Positions 1 through 11,757 of a stretch of 64,000 nucleotides of DNA are shown piece by piece. The position numbers and the translations under genes are program-made. Position 1 is the stretch's first letter, and the number at the start of each line of letters is the position of its first letter. The DNA is from Mauremys mutica (taxonomy: Eukaryota > Chordata > Testudines > Geoemydidae), in contig NC_059075.1 of the NCBI RefSeq assembly GCF_020497125.1, positions 33,950,003 to 34,014,002 of the forward strand, in the 5' to 3' direction. The notes beneath the pieces were generated by a model that worked only from the letters and a program-made list of their open reading frames with translations, searched no databases and was not told where the DNA came from.

Positions 1-1345
1 GGACCCATGGAGTTCAGGGGGTCTGTATTCAGCATGGCTAGCCTGTGCCAATGCTTGTTGTTGGCCATGCTATTGCAGCTACGCTACCATTTTCAGCATG
101 CTGGCTTGGAGAGAGCTAATACGAGTTGTGATGGGTTGGCCCTCCCCCTTCTGGGACACCACCTGATGTACTGGGATTTCACTGAGCCTTTCCTTCTTAA
201 CCAGGCTGGGTTCCCTCTCCCTGCTTTGCTGAATTAGGCTCTCTGGCCTCTTGCAGCACACACACTCAGGTAGGGCCACACCCTGCTACAGACTGATGTC
301 AGCTCTGTGTGAGAGGACTCCTCCCCCCCTCCCAGCACTCAGGTGCACACCCCTTTTGGGGAGATAAACCCAAAATAATACTGTCTTGCACTGTATAGAA
401 AAATATGCACAGCACAAGCTCCTAAAAATCTGCCATCTTCCTCAATGTGAAGAGAGATGTGCATACTTCTCCCTCCCCCTGTTAGGAATTGCATAAACAA
501 GAAATAAGTTTATTAACTACCAAAGGTGGATTTTAAGTGAACATAAGAGATAACAGACAGAACAAAGCAGATTACTAAGCAAATGAAACCAAACATGCAA
601 ACTAAGCTAGTTTCACTAAAGAAATTGGTCACAAATAATATTTCTCACCCTACATATTGTTGCAGGCAGATTACAGAAAGTCTTGAAAGGCAGCTGCACT
701 GGTCTCCCTCTTGAGACCTCAGGTATTATCACTCACAAGCTAGACAACCTTCCAGCTTGGGTTCAACCTTTTTCCCCCCAGTTCAGTTCTTGCTTCCAGG
801 TCTTTTTTCATCGTCTTAGGGTGGGGAGGCAGAGGAGAACCTTGATGATGTCACTCCTCTGCCTTGTATAGCTCTTGTGTAAGGCAGGAACCCTTTGTCT
901 TCTAGTGGAAAACCACTGGCATTCCAAAAAGGGTGGAGGGGTATCCAATACCAGGTGACTTGGACCCATGTCTCTGCATGGCTGTGGCAGCCATTGCTCA
1001 TAGTTTGTCTCCAGCGTCCACAGGAAGACTAAGCTCTCTCACAGTTCATTGTCTCTGCTAATGGCCCATTAGCCCTGTCTGGCTTTTCCATTGTTGTACC
1101 TGAAGGGTTGGTTGGGGGTGACACCCAAAGTAACACATTTGAAATACAGATACATAGTTAATATTCCTAACTTCAGATACAGAAACGATACAGGCATACA
1201 AATTGGATAATCACATTCAGTAAATCATAACCTTTCCAATGATACCTTACAAGACCCATTTTACATAAAGTACATCTCAGTTCTGTCATTCATATCATAA
1301 GCATATTTTCATAAAGAATATGGAGTGAAACATCACATGAGTATA
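1..1345 (-). mobile_element. LTR-type retroelement repeat, partial
   Basis: Read on the minus strand, about 1100-1330 matches part of the repeat at 60396-60700 on the plus strand: both have a stretch like GGTTATGATTTRCTG, then a TGTATGC(A/C)TGTATC segment and a TTTCAAA(T/C)(G/T)TGT segment. A minus-strand AATAAA lies at 509-514, as expected for an LTR-type polyadenylation site. The 1-480 part reads as the downstream portion of the same repeat and runs off the window edge. The frames at 7-279 and 683-1001 show no domain. The outer boundary near 1345 is approximate. Assignment to an LTR class is inference; the relation to the distant copy is seen directly. Confidence 0.6.
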
Positions 1346-2615
1346 TGTATGTGAGCTGAGAATAGCACCCTTAGCTCATAGTGAAGATGTAGCCTTAGAA
1401 GCTGCGGGAAGTGGTGTTGCTCTTCCATCTGACTTGCTAGTGGCCCACCGGGGTGCAAGGAAGAGCTGTGATGCTGGAAGGGATGGGTGAGTCAGTTGGT
1501 GGAGTTGTTCCCTCTACGTCAGTACTGACTGACTAGTTGCTGCAGCATGGTACTAGTGCTGTTGGGTTATGGGATGTGGTTTGGTTTGCATAGTCTGGCA
1601 TTCATTTGGTTGCTGCTACTCCCTGCCCCTACATAGATTCACAGGTATTATTTCCTTGTGAAGTGGGTAAGTTAAGAATCCTCCCCCTGTTTGTTGTACT
1701 GTCCTTTTGATAATGCTCAAAGCTTCCTAAAGTGGCTTCTTTCTGTCAGGAATCACTATTCTAATCTTTGCTCCTGGACATGTACATATTGGACAAAAAG
1801 AAATAAACTGCTCACGCTTCCTTAGGTCGGTCACTCCTGCCTAAACAGCTCTTTGCTGGTCCTTCTCCTTTTTACTGTAGGTAGGTACTTAGTTCCCGCT
1901 GCATTTGTATTTTATAAACATACTGGTTAGTCAGTGGGCCTTCTTGCTGGTGTTTTTATTTTGTGTGGAAATAAGCCCACATTGAGGCCCTGGAGCTGAT
2001 AGACCCTTAATGCTGGAGACAAGAGGTTTTCCAATACCAACGCTGGGTCTGAATCTGTTATACTGTGGCCTCTGTCTCTGCAATGATCTGCAGAAAAATC
2101 CGGGGTACAAGCATACATGAGTATTGGGGTGTTTGAAACACAGATCTAGATCTGAAATGCATTGCTTGGACCCATTGGTTCATGCTATTTTGCATTTTCC
2201 CCTGTGCACTTCTACTCTCTCTCTACATACAGACAAAGTTTAATTTCCAATGTTTCCTCATTCATGTCTCCTTCTGTCTGCACTGATTTTTATCAACTTT
2301 AGAAACTGCAGTTCTGCTCTGAAAAGTGACTATCACACATCATTATAGGGTTCCAAATTCAGTATCTTATTGACTAGCAAATGGCATTTTTATGTTAAAC
2401 TAAGCACTTCTTTTCAAGCTCTGAAACCTCACATGGGATCTGAAGGTCAAGCTGAGCTCTTTCATTCATCACTGTAATCATGTCTCACTTCTACCTGTGC
2501 AACTCCACTCTTTTCTAGTTATGTCCTCAGTGACATTTATGCAGCCCTCTGACCCTGATTGGAGTTCCACAAATGGTAACTGACTGCAATTTAGTGAAGA
2601 ATTGCACTGTTCCCT
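1346..2615. other. No gene or repeat recognised
   Basis: AT-rich single-copy-looking sequence. The one frame at 1927-2118 (minus) is 63 codons with no domain signature or splice context. Confidence 0.5.
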
Positions 2616-2621
2616 CTTGGT

Positions 2622-2725
2622 TAGGACTTGTCTATGCAGTCAGCTAGCATGTGGCAAGCTGGGGTGTAAATCTATAGTACTCTAGCCTACCACACACTTG
2701 CAGATTGTATAGACATGCCCTTGGC
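2622..2725. repeat. Degenerate palindromic MITE-like repeat
   Basis: The left end reads GGACTTGTCTATGCAG and the right end GTATAGACATGCCC, an imperfect inverted pair of the 'CTTGTCTACAC' type common among reptile MITEs. The internal part (GTGTAAATCTATAGTACTCTAG) fits that style. No coding capacity and no clear target duplication. Confidence 0.35.
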
Positions 2726-4929
2726 TGTGTTGGGTCAACAGTGCTAACAGGAGTAAAAAGCAGTGGAGACTTATTTTTATCACTAAAATTGCTGTGACCC
2801 TGAATACACACCAGAAAGCAGCTATGTTGAATAAGAAGGTGCCACTTTTAAAGTAGTAGTTTGTCAAAGAAGAGCCACAATTAAAGGCTGATTGTGTTTA
2901 CTGCTCCTGAGATCAAGCAATCAATGAAATCCCTCTTTTAGGTGCAAAATCTTCACTTTAAATTGCTTAGGATAGAATACTTAACCTTGTGCATCATGCT
3001 TGTGAAAAAAATCAGGTATCTCTCTGTATCTCTTCAAGGTCTAATACAAGTATAACTGCATAATGGTGTAAAATGTGAAGAGCTCTGTTAGAACAGAACT
3101 AAAACCCAGACTGGCTTTTGAAGAGATTTACTTGTGTATCTGATGGATAATTGATCATGGCATAGAAGGGTTGACTGAAAGAGTCTGATTTATGGTTTAG
3201 TCATATATACTGTATGGAACTCTACTACATTTAATTTCAAGCCCAGGAAATGGTTTAGGCATAATATAATCTGAGGCTATAACAATCATATTTTAAAATA
3301 CAAGAGGGAAAACAAAAAGACAAATCATTTTGGATTTTACCTCTTCAAAATGGGATGTGTTTAAGCAAGGTTCTTGCAGAGCCATGTGAAGAAGAGAGCA
3401 ATTAAAAGGGTATGGTGAACTGAAATATTCTGATTTAGTGTAATAGTAAATTCCAAAGAAATGGAAGCCACACTTCCAAAACCCTCTTTATTTGCTGTAT
3501 CCTCATGTACAAACTAATAATTGAGCATGAAAGAGTCGGGCTGCATTCATCAAAGGACTATAATTCTGGCATAAATGTAGGTATACGTCTATAGTAGACT
3601 GATCACTTCAAACTTGAGGAAAGTGTGTGTACACACAATCTTCAAAATATGAAACATACCAACAAAAAAATCCAAAACAAAACCTGTACCTTAAAAGAAC
3701 ATTAAGGTTGCAAAGTTAAGCACTCAAAAATTAACAAATGCTGGAATTAAGGTTGCCTGCACAACCCCTGGGGTGTATGCATTATGAGACAGTCTTTAAT
3801 TACATGATCACATACTGAAAGGGAGAGGTTAGGGGTCAGCCAGGGTCTGCATGGGAGAGGCTCCCCAACTCCCTAACAATCCCCTCCACCCCTGTTCCAT
3901 ACTTCTCCCAACAACCCTCCAGGTTCACTCCCAGCAATTACTTCAATGTCCCTCAGCTCCTCTGTTACCCTTGACTCCTCCAAGCTTTTGCACTGCTTCT
4001 GAAGGATGCAGGAAATACATTTCTGTACTGTAGTTTAAATGAATTATTACTCAGTTCTGTATTAATATGCCTAGTAAGGAATCTAGTTGTCAAAAACACT
4101 TCCTGAATCTTTTTTTGGTGTCTGTATTGTTGGACATACTTGCTGACAGGGATTTTGAAATAAATTACCAAAATAATTGAAACTGGCATGATTATATTGT
4201 GATGTTTTGACAAATGAAATATTCAGAGTTTTAAAATATTGTGTGCTTAATTTTTGGTGCAGAATTCCCCCAGAAGTAACCAGGTATTCCCTCCCCCCGT
4301 TACCCATTTGGGTAAGCGCTGTGCATATTTGCAAGGCACAGGGATTGAAGCATTTACTGCTGATACTCATGTGGTATCTAGGTGGACCTAGGTCTCTAAT
4401 CTCCTGGGCTGCCAATCCAGCATCTTTCACCAATGCTGAACTGAAATGAAAAGATGTGAGGTGGCCAAAGGGGAACTGCAGCTTTGTTTGTATATGGAGT
4501 TCTGTCAGGAGTCAGAAATAGATACAGGAAATGGGTGGGGAAGAGGCAAACTCTTTATTTTATAACAGGATTTGAATTTTAAAAAAATCATTGGAAAGAG
4601 CCCACAAGATTTTTTTTTCTGGAGTTCCAAAGCCCCTGTTATTCTTTAAACTAGAGGTGAAATATCCAGCTTGCTGAAGAACTTAAAACTAGAAGGAGAG
4701 AGAAAAACCTAGTTAACAATCATGGGACAAATATTTCAAAATGAAAAATTAAATATTGATTTTTAGCCAATTAAAAAATTCCCCATTATGCTAGCAGGCA
4801 AGCTATGCAGGGAAAACAAACCAATCAGACAGGACCTATTCTGTCCCGAATGACTTTCTATTTGAAACATAATTTTTTTCTGTTCATAAAGCAAAGATGG
4901 TCCTGGACCATGATATAAGTCCTTAAACT
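2726..4929. other. No gene or repeat recognised
   Basis: AT-rich. Overlapping frames of 80-116 codons on both strands at 3965-4449 look like chance: they are antisense to each other and show no domain, compositional bias or conserved motif. Confidence 0.5.
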
Positions 4930-4981
4930 AATAAAGGGCCAGATTCTGCACTCAATCATGTAAATCCAGAGTGACTCCATT

Positions 4982-5194
4982 AAAAGCAGCAAAGAGTCCT
5001 GTGGCACCTTATAGACTAACAGATGTATTGGAGCATGAGCTTTTGTGAGTGAATACCCACTTTGTTGGGTGCATCCGACGAAGTGGGTATTCACCCACGA
5101 AAGCTCATGCTCCAATACATCTGTTAGTCTATAAGGTGCCACAGGACTCTTTGCTGCTTTTACAGATTCGGACTAACACGGCTCCCCTCTGATA
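4982..5194 (+). mobile_element. PLE-derived foldback element, family 1 (FB1)
   Basis: Two inverted arms of the PLE 3' end face each other around a short centre near 5070. The right arm carries the full terminal tail (GACTAACACGGCTCCCCTCT); the left arm starts at AAAAGCAGCAAAG and lacks that tail. The flanks are a near-perfect 12-bp target duplication: AGTGACTCCATT at 4970-4981 and AGTGACTACATT at 5195-5206. The right arm matches the end of the coding PLE at 55832-55950, so the PLE origin is seen directly. A hammerhead-like motif sits at 5071-5110. No coding capacity. Confidence 0.85.
5071..5110 (+). ncRNA. Hammerhead-ribozyme-like motif, eroded box
   Basis: Stem I strand GCAT (5071-5074), box CCGACGA (one change from CUGANGA), one extra A, stem II GTGGGT-ATTC-ACCCAC (5083-5098), GAA (5099-5101), self-complementary AGCT (5102-5105), cleavage-position C (5106), and stem I partner ATGC (5107-5110). 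All helices pair. The box change (U4 to C) should inactivate this copy. The hammerhead reading is inference from the motif. Confidence 0.4.
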
Positions 5195-5246
5195 AGTGAC
5201 TACATTGACTGTTATGCAGCAGTGTACGTAAACTCAGAATGCAACA

Positions 5247-5574
5247 GAATCCTGGGTTGAATTAGGAAGTTCTTCTATTGAGGTTCTTTGTTAATGACCA
5301 AAACAATGCTGCCCAGATCCAATGTTACCAGTAAGCTATTATCATTGCATTTTAGGGCAATGAGATCATCTAGTTAAACTGGTTACATATGCAGCCAAGG
5401 AGAAAGGTAGATTTAATTTGCTTCAGTGAGCTTTCAGCAGAAAAAGAAGGGAGGATAGTGCCCTGCCTGGGGCACACCAGAAGATCCCATGCATGAAATC
5501 TTCTGATTTATTAATTACTATTACTCTCTCTCCTCTGTTTGGACCTCACTTGCAGCAGTCACACTAGTCCACTG
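5247..5574. other. No gene or repeat recognised
   Basis: Short single-copy-looking stretch between the split MITE and the hAT element; no feature seen. Confidence 0.5.
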
Positions 5575-5582
5575 TGGGTAAT

Positions 5583-5752
5583 CAGGGCTGCCGAGAGCGG
5601 GTTCGGGCCCCGGTGAAAAATTTTTTTCAGGCCCCCCAGTAAGGACGGACCAGCTAACGAGGGCTGACGAAGCTGGGTCCCAGGCCCTCTTCTGGACCGC
5701 CAGGCCCCGGTAATTTGTACCGGTTTCCTCCCCACCGCCCCCATCGGCCCTG
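5583..5752. mobile_element. Non-autonomous hAT element, 170 bp
   Basis: The termini are CAGGGCTGCCGAGAG on the left and CATCGGCCCTG on the right, an inverted pair of the CAGGGC...GCCCTG hAT type. Flanking 8-mers TGGGTAAT (5575-5582) and TAGTTAAT (5753-5760) agree at 6 of 8 positions, fitting an aged 8-bp hAT target duplication. The interior is GC-rich and non-coding. The minus-strand frames at 5521-5796 lie over it and are not genes. Confidence 0.7.
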
Positions 5753-5760
5753 TAGTTAAT

Positions 5761-8029
5761 CACATTAGCCCTCTGAGAACTGTGACACTGGCCCAAGCCT
5801 TAGGAAGTGGGAAGATAGTGCAGTTTTTAGGCACATTCATTCTTTGGCCTCTCTGCTGTGATTGCCAATGGCAGTGGAAGATGGCCTGAGATCAGTAATT
5901 CACTTTACATCGGTTATCCAATAGGGATAAAGATGGCAAAGGACTTTGATTAATCAATCAGGGCCAAATTCAGCCTAGTGACTTAGAGGCGAATGGCTCT
6001 TTATCCCACCACCAGTCCCCTGAGCCTTCCTGTTCCCCTTCCTCCTTGAGGTTTCTTAATGCATTTTTGAGTGTCAGTTTTTGAAATGGCTGTTGCTGTT
6101 CATCCTAAGGGACTATCTGTCACAATAAATGTCATGGCAGTTACTGATTATCTATCAGGGGACCCTCCACCTCTAGACTGCTGTGGCTGGGGTAGTCAGT
6201 AGCAAGAGCAGATAATATGAATTCTTACATACGAACATAGGTTTTTGTCATACTGTATAGAAACAATTGTCTGTCTTGTCAGGAATCCTGTCTTGCCCTA
6301 TTCCTGGGAGATGGTGGGGAAAAAATCCACAATGCACCTAGTCAATTGTTTAATGCTGTATGGAGGGGAGGGGAACTCCTCTCTGCCTCCTGTGGTGATC
6401 AGCTGATGCTCTGAAGTATGAGAGCCCCTTACTCTTAAGAAATGCAAGCAGCTTTTTTTTAGCTCAGATGTCCCAAAGGAGGGGTGAAGGCAGATGCAAT
6501 GACTTCTGAACAAGGATCACTAGCTCTTTAAGGTGGAGGGTTCTCAGGTAGATGCCTGAGTAATTTCTGCTTAATTTGCAGTTGCATTGGTAATTTGAAG
6601 GACCTTGTGAAAATAATATGGCCTCCTAATGGTTTGGGGGTTTTTGTTTACATGTTATAAATTTCAACCTTCACTGTGCAGTAAGCATGTAGTTAACAGA
6701 TGGCAGAAAATTACAGCCTAGACAGCATGACCAGAAGGTCTTTTTTTGTGACTGCTCCCAAACACAGCCCCTGGGACACTCCTAAGTTTTGCCTGTCTGC
6801 CTGGGTAAGAGTAGCTCTGGCCGCTATCCCAGCACCATGGCTACAGGCAGCAGCTGTAGTGGCCCAAGCACAACTATGTCTTTCCTCTGCCCCCTGTTGG
6901 CTGTCCCTCTCTTTCCCAACTGGAGCAGTAGCTCCTAGCCCTGTTTGTTGGCAACTACCTTTCAGTGACTTGCCCAGGTATATTTCTTCTTTACACTGTG
7001 GTCTCAGGCAGGATATGATCTCCTCTTCCAGTCCCCAGAAAGTAAGTGCTTTCATGTTGGGAAGAGTGCTGCCAGTGTTGGGACTGACCAAAAACACTGC
7101 AACAAATAGAAACACAACCTGTGAAAGCTGTACTTGTGTTCAGAGCTTGCAATGGACTTCAGTAATCACACAATAGCCCTATTCCTCCTCCCTGCTTTCT
7201 TTCTTTTAATATAGCTGTTCCATTACCTTGTTATCAGAGAGGAATCTACATTCCAATTGGTCAAGGTGACATCAGGACATGCATTTATCTGTAAGCTACT
7301 GATATTGTTTTATATAGCACATTAGTAATAACAATTTTCTTTAAAAGATGCCATGGAAGCTCCTTGTTTCCTCAATATTTTCTTTATTGCCCATATTATT
7401 CAGAGTTTTCTGCCAGAAGGGACCACCAGATCATCATATTCTCAGACAGGATAGAGATTAGATTCCTTTTCTGGCCTCTGAAGCCATGCCAGGGCTGTGC
7501 ATTACTCATTTAATGACTTCTAAAAGATTTAACACTCTGGCCCAATTTATTCCATCTCAAGGAGAGGGGGGAAAGGTGTTTGCCTCAGGCTTCCAAATCA
7601 TCTTGTATTGTATATTCTGGTCATAGATCCCTAATTACATTATAGCTAATTGGAGCACATAAAACGCAGCTGTGGAAGAGCAGATACCTGCTCCCAAAGA
7701 AGGTCACTGATCACTAGACACTCAGAGGTTGAGAGTTTGTCTTGTGGCTGATATCGAGGTCCTGCTGGGGTTAGAGCTGGATGAATACAACCAAGAACTA
7801 GTTAGGGAGATCCTTGTGGATAAAACCCACTGCAGAGCTGATATTCGTCACCTTTTTAATTCACAGACCTGTGAGTGATTCTTCATTCACAGGAATTCCT
7901 GTGGAGAACAAAACTATTATCAATCAATATTGACACAATTATTTGCACTGGATGTGGGCTGAGGTGTACTGTATCAGATGTGTGGTCCATCTAGTCCATT
8001 ATATAGCTCCTAAAGCCTCTTTGGGTTAG
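5761..8029. other. No gene recognised; longest non-transposon frame lies here
   Basis: Contains a 158-codon plus frame (6700-7176) and a 134-codon minus frame (6711-7115) over the same bases. Neither shows a domain, a signal peptide or codon preference, and the antisense overlap suggests a locally stop-poor, GC-richer patch. A weak CR1-like phrase (CCAGAAGGGACCACCAGATC) occurs near 7410-7430. Confidence 0.45.
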
Positions 8030-8172
8030 GCACTGTTATACCTGTTTTTAAAATGAGAAAAATTAAAATGTAAAAGCAACCTGTTGAAACTGAGTGGTAG
8101 AGTCAGGAATAGAACATAGAAGCCCCCTTGCCTGTAATCGCTGGTTTTAACCAGTAGGCTACACTGTCCTTA
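8030..8172 (-). repeat. MIR/CORE-type SINE fragment
   Basis: On the minus strand this reads as the tRNA-like head with the A/B-box region (CACTGGTT-type, GGGTTC-like area mutated), followed by the typical 'gaaact...tgagg' SINE body. Seen on the plus strand as GAGTGGTAGAGTCAGGAATAG and ACCAGTAGGCTACACTGTCC. Confidence 0.6.
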
Positions 8173-8939
8173 GCTTTTCTTGCACAATCAAAAGTCCCTG
8201 GATAGTTTTTCCATTGCTTTATATCATAAGTGGTAGAGCAGATTGACTGTGCTTTCCTTCTCCCTGCTACCTTGGAGCAAAGGTTGCCAGTGTTAATAAT
8301 TCAAGCGATCATTCATGAGATTCCTTATCACCCAGATGCCTCAGTAAGGGACCATATTAGTAAAACACAATAAAAGCAACTATTATAGAAAGGCAAAACA
8401 CCATATCATCTCAGTGCTAAATTAACAAAGAAACATTTTGACAGTGATCCTGAAAACAGAAGAGATGGGGCTTCCTTTAGAACTAAGGCTACGATGGTTA
8501 TGTCGTTAGACAATGAATGTTCCCCTTTACAGGCTTCAATTTCCCTGCTGCTTGCATGAGCTTGTTATAAAAATACTCTTCTGTGCTGTTTTATAATGCC
8601 CTTTAGGATCCATTTTATATATATTTCCCTCCCTCTCTATGTAAAAATTCTCTCAGAGAGAGCTAGAGCAGGCTCTGAGCACGTCAAGGCAAATGGTTAC
8701 AATAAGCAAACACATTCCTACAGTAACTGTGTCCCCTGAAGGGGACCATTTGTGTATATGAGCTAATCTGAAGCCAGGTTGTAGCTAAAGCATAAAATGT
8801 ACTTAAAATCCTAGCCCTCGGCCTTACAGACACTGAAAATGAACATTATTGTTTGTGCTGGGCAGTATTCAAACTCAAAGGAAGATACAGTCCCTGTCCT
8901 GAACAATGAACAGACTAAATAGATTGGAAAAAAGAGCAG

Positions 8940-9475
8940 AAGGATGGTCTAGATCAGGGGCTCTCAAACTTCATTGCTCTGCAACTCCCTTCTAACAACA
9001 AAAATGACTAAATGACCCCAGGAGGGGGACCAGAGCCTGAGCCTACCCAAGCCCCACTGCTTCGGGGGAGGATGCCAAAGCCCAAGGGCTTCAGCCTGTA
9101 ACCTGAGCCCTGCCAGCCAGGGCTGAAGCCCCCAGGGCTCGGGCTTTGGCCCTGAGTGGTGGATCTCGAGCTTCGGCCCCATGACCCTGCAAGTCTAACA
9201 CCAGCCCTGATGACCCCATTAAAACATGGTTGAGACCCGCGTTGGGGTCCTGATGCACAGGTTGAGAACTGCTGGTTTAGTGGTTAGAGTATTAGCATAG
9301 GCGATCTGGGTTCAAGTTGTTCCTTTGGCACAGACTTCCTGTGTATCCTTGGCTAAGTCACTTAGCTGCTCTGTTCCCTATGTACACAGTAGGGATGATA
9401 ATACTTACCTACCTCATTAAAGATTGTGAGGTGCTAAAATACTATGGTAATGGCAATATAAGTACCTAAGGTAGA
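8940..9475 (+). repeat. MIR/CORE-type SINE interrupted by a hAT element
   Basis: After the hAT element the SINE reads TTTAGTGGTTAGAGTATTAG, then a B-box-like GGGTTCAAGTT, then the MIR-style body (GTCACTTAGCTGCTCTGTT, TGATAATACTTACCTACCTC). The first few bases of the SINE head (GGATGGTCTAGA) lie left of the insertion. Confidence 0.65.
8955..9274. mobile_element. Non-autonomous hAT element, 320 bp
   Basis: The ends CAGGGGCTCTCAAACTTC and GGTTGAGAACTGCTG form an imperfect terminal inverted repeat of hAT type. The flanking octamers GTCTAGAT and GTTTAGTG match at 5 of 8 positions and fall in the head of a SINE. The interior holds an inverted GC-rich segment (CCCAAGGGCTTCAGCC against GGCTGAAGCCCCCAGGG). 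No coding capacity; the 72-codon minus frame over it is chance. Confidence 0.7.
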
Positions 9476-11168
9476 TAGAAGAAAGGCGGGAAAAATGATA
9501 TAACATACAAGCACAGTGACTGAGGTTAAGCTAGGCATAAGGCTTATTGCTTCGCTACTCTTGTTTGAATAAAACTCACTAAATTCCCCTGCCTTCTCCC
9601 TCTTCATCTTCTTTGCACCCCAATTCCCAGCCTCAGTGTCAGTGTTTTTTCAGCTCTCCTGCCACAATGTTCAGCCTCTATGTGCCTAGCAGGTGGTGTG
9701 GAAGTGCACAAATGGCTGTGGAAAAAGCAGCCAATACCAAACAGCAAGGCTGGCATTGTTGGTGGGGAAGAGAGAATGGGGACAAATGCGATACATGTGG
9801 ACATGTAGGAAGAGGCAGAGTTATACGGGTCTTGAAGGTGATTGTGAGACATTTGAACTTCATGCTGTAAGGGATTGAAAGAGGGATGCTGTTTTGTACA
9901 GACTGTGTGGGTCATGAGGTGCAGGGGAGACCAGTGAGGTGGTGGGTACCACACTCATGATGGGAATGATGAGGGATTGGCTGAGAGTTTTAGTAGAGTA
10001 GGCAGAGAGAAAACGTTAGCTCTTAGAAATGGCGGGGAAAAGTGGCACGAATTGAACACTTCCTGGATGGGTGGGGCACTGAACACGAGTCATGGGTATC
10101 TGGCATGCTGGATAATTCTGCAGCTCAGATCTAGCGGTGTTTGGTGATTCAAACAGAGGAGCTCGCCTAGTGCATTAAAGGGGCTTTGTAAAACCTGACA
10201 AACATTTGGAAAATAACTAGGGTGTGGATATCTTTGAGTTTAAACTTAGTACTGTGATATCTCAGGGCTGCAATCAATATTTCACAGATGATAGATTTTT
10301 ACATTTAATAATAAAATTTAGTGAATACCTTTTCTATTGATTTTTTTTGGTTTAAATATAGAACTTCATTATAAGCAGATATTATCTTGGTTGGCTTTAG
10401 ATCAGGCCCTACAGGTAGAACTGTAATGTCTACCCTGTGCATTGAAACAACTCAAGGAAATTCAGGTTACTTTGACTGTAAATAGAGTTTTGCTGTCTGA
10501 GTTCACTATAAGTAGCCTCAGCTGTATTATAAACCTCCGAAAATACAACAGGATTGAGGAAATGTAATCAACTCCTGACTTATTGGGAGAGGAAGCTATT
10601 ATTGAGGAAGTCCATCCATCTGAGGAATCTTTTTTAAAAATTCTGCTAATGGCAGATCTCTTCCTGATTTTTTAGACGATCGTATTCATTAAACTCTACT
10701 CTGTGAATTAGTTTAAGTCAATTGTTAAAGAGCATCATTTATCTAGAGAATTAGCTACATTTCACTGATTTCCCCAGAGGGGTTGACAGTGCCTCTTGGA
10801 AAGGAATTTACTATAGTCAACCAGTTGAGGAGTTAAGTCAGTTAGTTCACTCCAGACAGACACTCTGAGTTGGGGAGACTGCTTATCCATCTGTGCCTTG
10901 TGGATTCTGGTTGCTGTTAAGCTTTTTAAAGGGACCATGTGGTTTTCCTTTAATTCCTAGGAAATTCATAGGCATCAGATTGCTCCATCTCCAAGCTGTC
11001 TCTTTTACATACTGGTGAGGAATGAGTGTATATCCCAAAGCTTTTGTCACCCAATGCTGCTCTAAAGTACGAGAGGTCATATTGTCTTACACCAGAGGCA
11101 CGGAATGTATTAAAAAAAAAAAAAAGCATGTGACATGAATTTTCTGATTTTATAATGATCAGGGTCCA
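9476..11168. other. No gene recognised
   Basis: Overlapping 60-116 codon frames at 9604-9954 occur on both strands and in two frames, so they are not credible. 9890-10040 has the wording of a dispersed amniote repeat ('GACTGTGTGGGTCATGAGGTG', 'GGCAGAGAGAAAACG') that I cannot name. An A-rich run lies at 11110-11125. Confidence 0.45.
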
Positions 11169-11182
11169 CCTTTAGGTGCAGA

Positions 11183-11372
11183 GTATCAGAGAGGTAGCCG
11201 TGTTAGTCTGGTTCTGTAAAAGCAGCAAAGAATCCTGTGGCACCTTATAGACTAACAGACGTTTTGCAGCATGAGCTTTCATGGGTGAATGCCAACGAAG
11301 TGGGCATTCACCCAAGAAAGCTCATGCTGCAAAACGTCTGTTAGTCTATAAGGTGCCACAGGATTCTTTGCT
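11183..11372. mobile_element. PLE-derived foldback element, family 1 (FB2)
   Basis: Inverted arms of the same PLE terminus as FB1. Here the left arm is complete (GTATCAGAGAGGTAGCCGTG at the outer edge) and the right arm stops at CTTTGCT. The target duplication is 14 bp with one mismatch: CCTTTAGGTGCAGA (11169-11182) and CCTTTAGGTGTAGA (11373-11386). The centre (11288-11330) holds a decayed hammerhead-like motif: CCAACGA, A, GTGGGC-ATTC-ACCCAA, GAA, AGCT, C, ATGC. Confidence 0.85.
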
Positions 11373-11527
11373 CCTTTAGGTGTAGATGTTTCACAGAGGA
11401 AGATTTTGCCCATGAGGATGCAGAAAGAAAAGAAACAAACCTCTTCCCAAAATATCGTTCAGAGGAGACTGCAAAAGCCATTATCACCTTGTACACAATG
11501 GGACCAAAAACCTCCTAAAATGACTGC

Positions 11528-11601
11528 GACAAGGTAGGTAAGGTAATATCTTTTACTGAACCAACTTTTCTTGGTGCAGGAGACAAGCTTTGGATGTGAG
11601 G
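11528..11601. repeat. PLE terminus fragment, family 2, single arm
   Basis: CAAGGTAGGTAAGGTAATATC followed by CCAACTTTTCTTGGTG matches one arm of the elements at 49010-49226 and 49741-49930. The opposite arm is absent. Confidence 0.6.
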
Positions 11602-11757
11602 TGAGTAAGAGGAATGGATTGAGTTTGGGACTTGCTACATTTTTCAAGTTTTAATGTTGACGATCCACATCCTTGCTCTGCTGCCTGCTTTTCTATTTCT
11701 GTACTAAAATGACTCGCCCCATAATTTACCAAAAGTTCAAAAAACTTTCCAAAGAAC

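Larger units (their letters stand above)
4930..5246. repeat. Palindromic 'CAATGG' MITE split by a foldback element
   Basis: The left half (GGGCCAGATTCTGCACTC, then TAAATCCAGAGTGACTCCATT) and the right half (AGTGACTACATTGACTG, then CGTAAACTCAGAATGC) are the two sides of a short palindromic repeat family seen elsewhere in this window (for example 32230-32300 and 57395-57470). The PLE foldback 4982-5194 lies exactly between them and duplicated 12 bp of the target. Confidence 0.6.

Noticed and set aside
4083..4449. 116-codon minus and 80-codon plus frames
   Set aside because: Mutually antisense, no domain, no codon signal.
4982..5194. CRISPR-like or terminator-like inverted repeat
   Set aside because: The genome is vertebrate, and the structure is a PLE foldback with target duplications. 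No direct-repeat/spacer array exists anywhere in the window.
6700..7176. 158-codon open frame, the longest without transposon homology
   Set aside because: A 134-codon frame runs antisense over the same bases, there is no domain, signal peptide or splice context, and the composition is locally stop-poor.
9275..9330. tRNA gene
   Set aside because: A- and B-box-like words are present, but the sequence continues into a MIR-like SINE body and cannot fold as a full cloverleaf.
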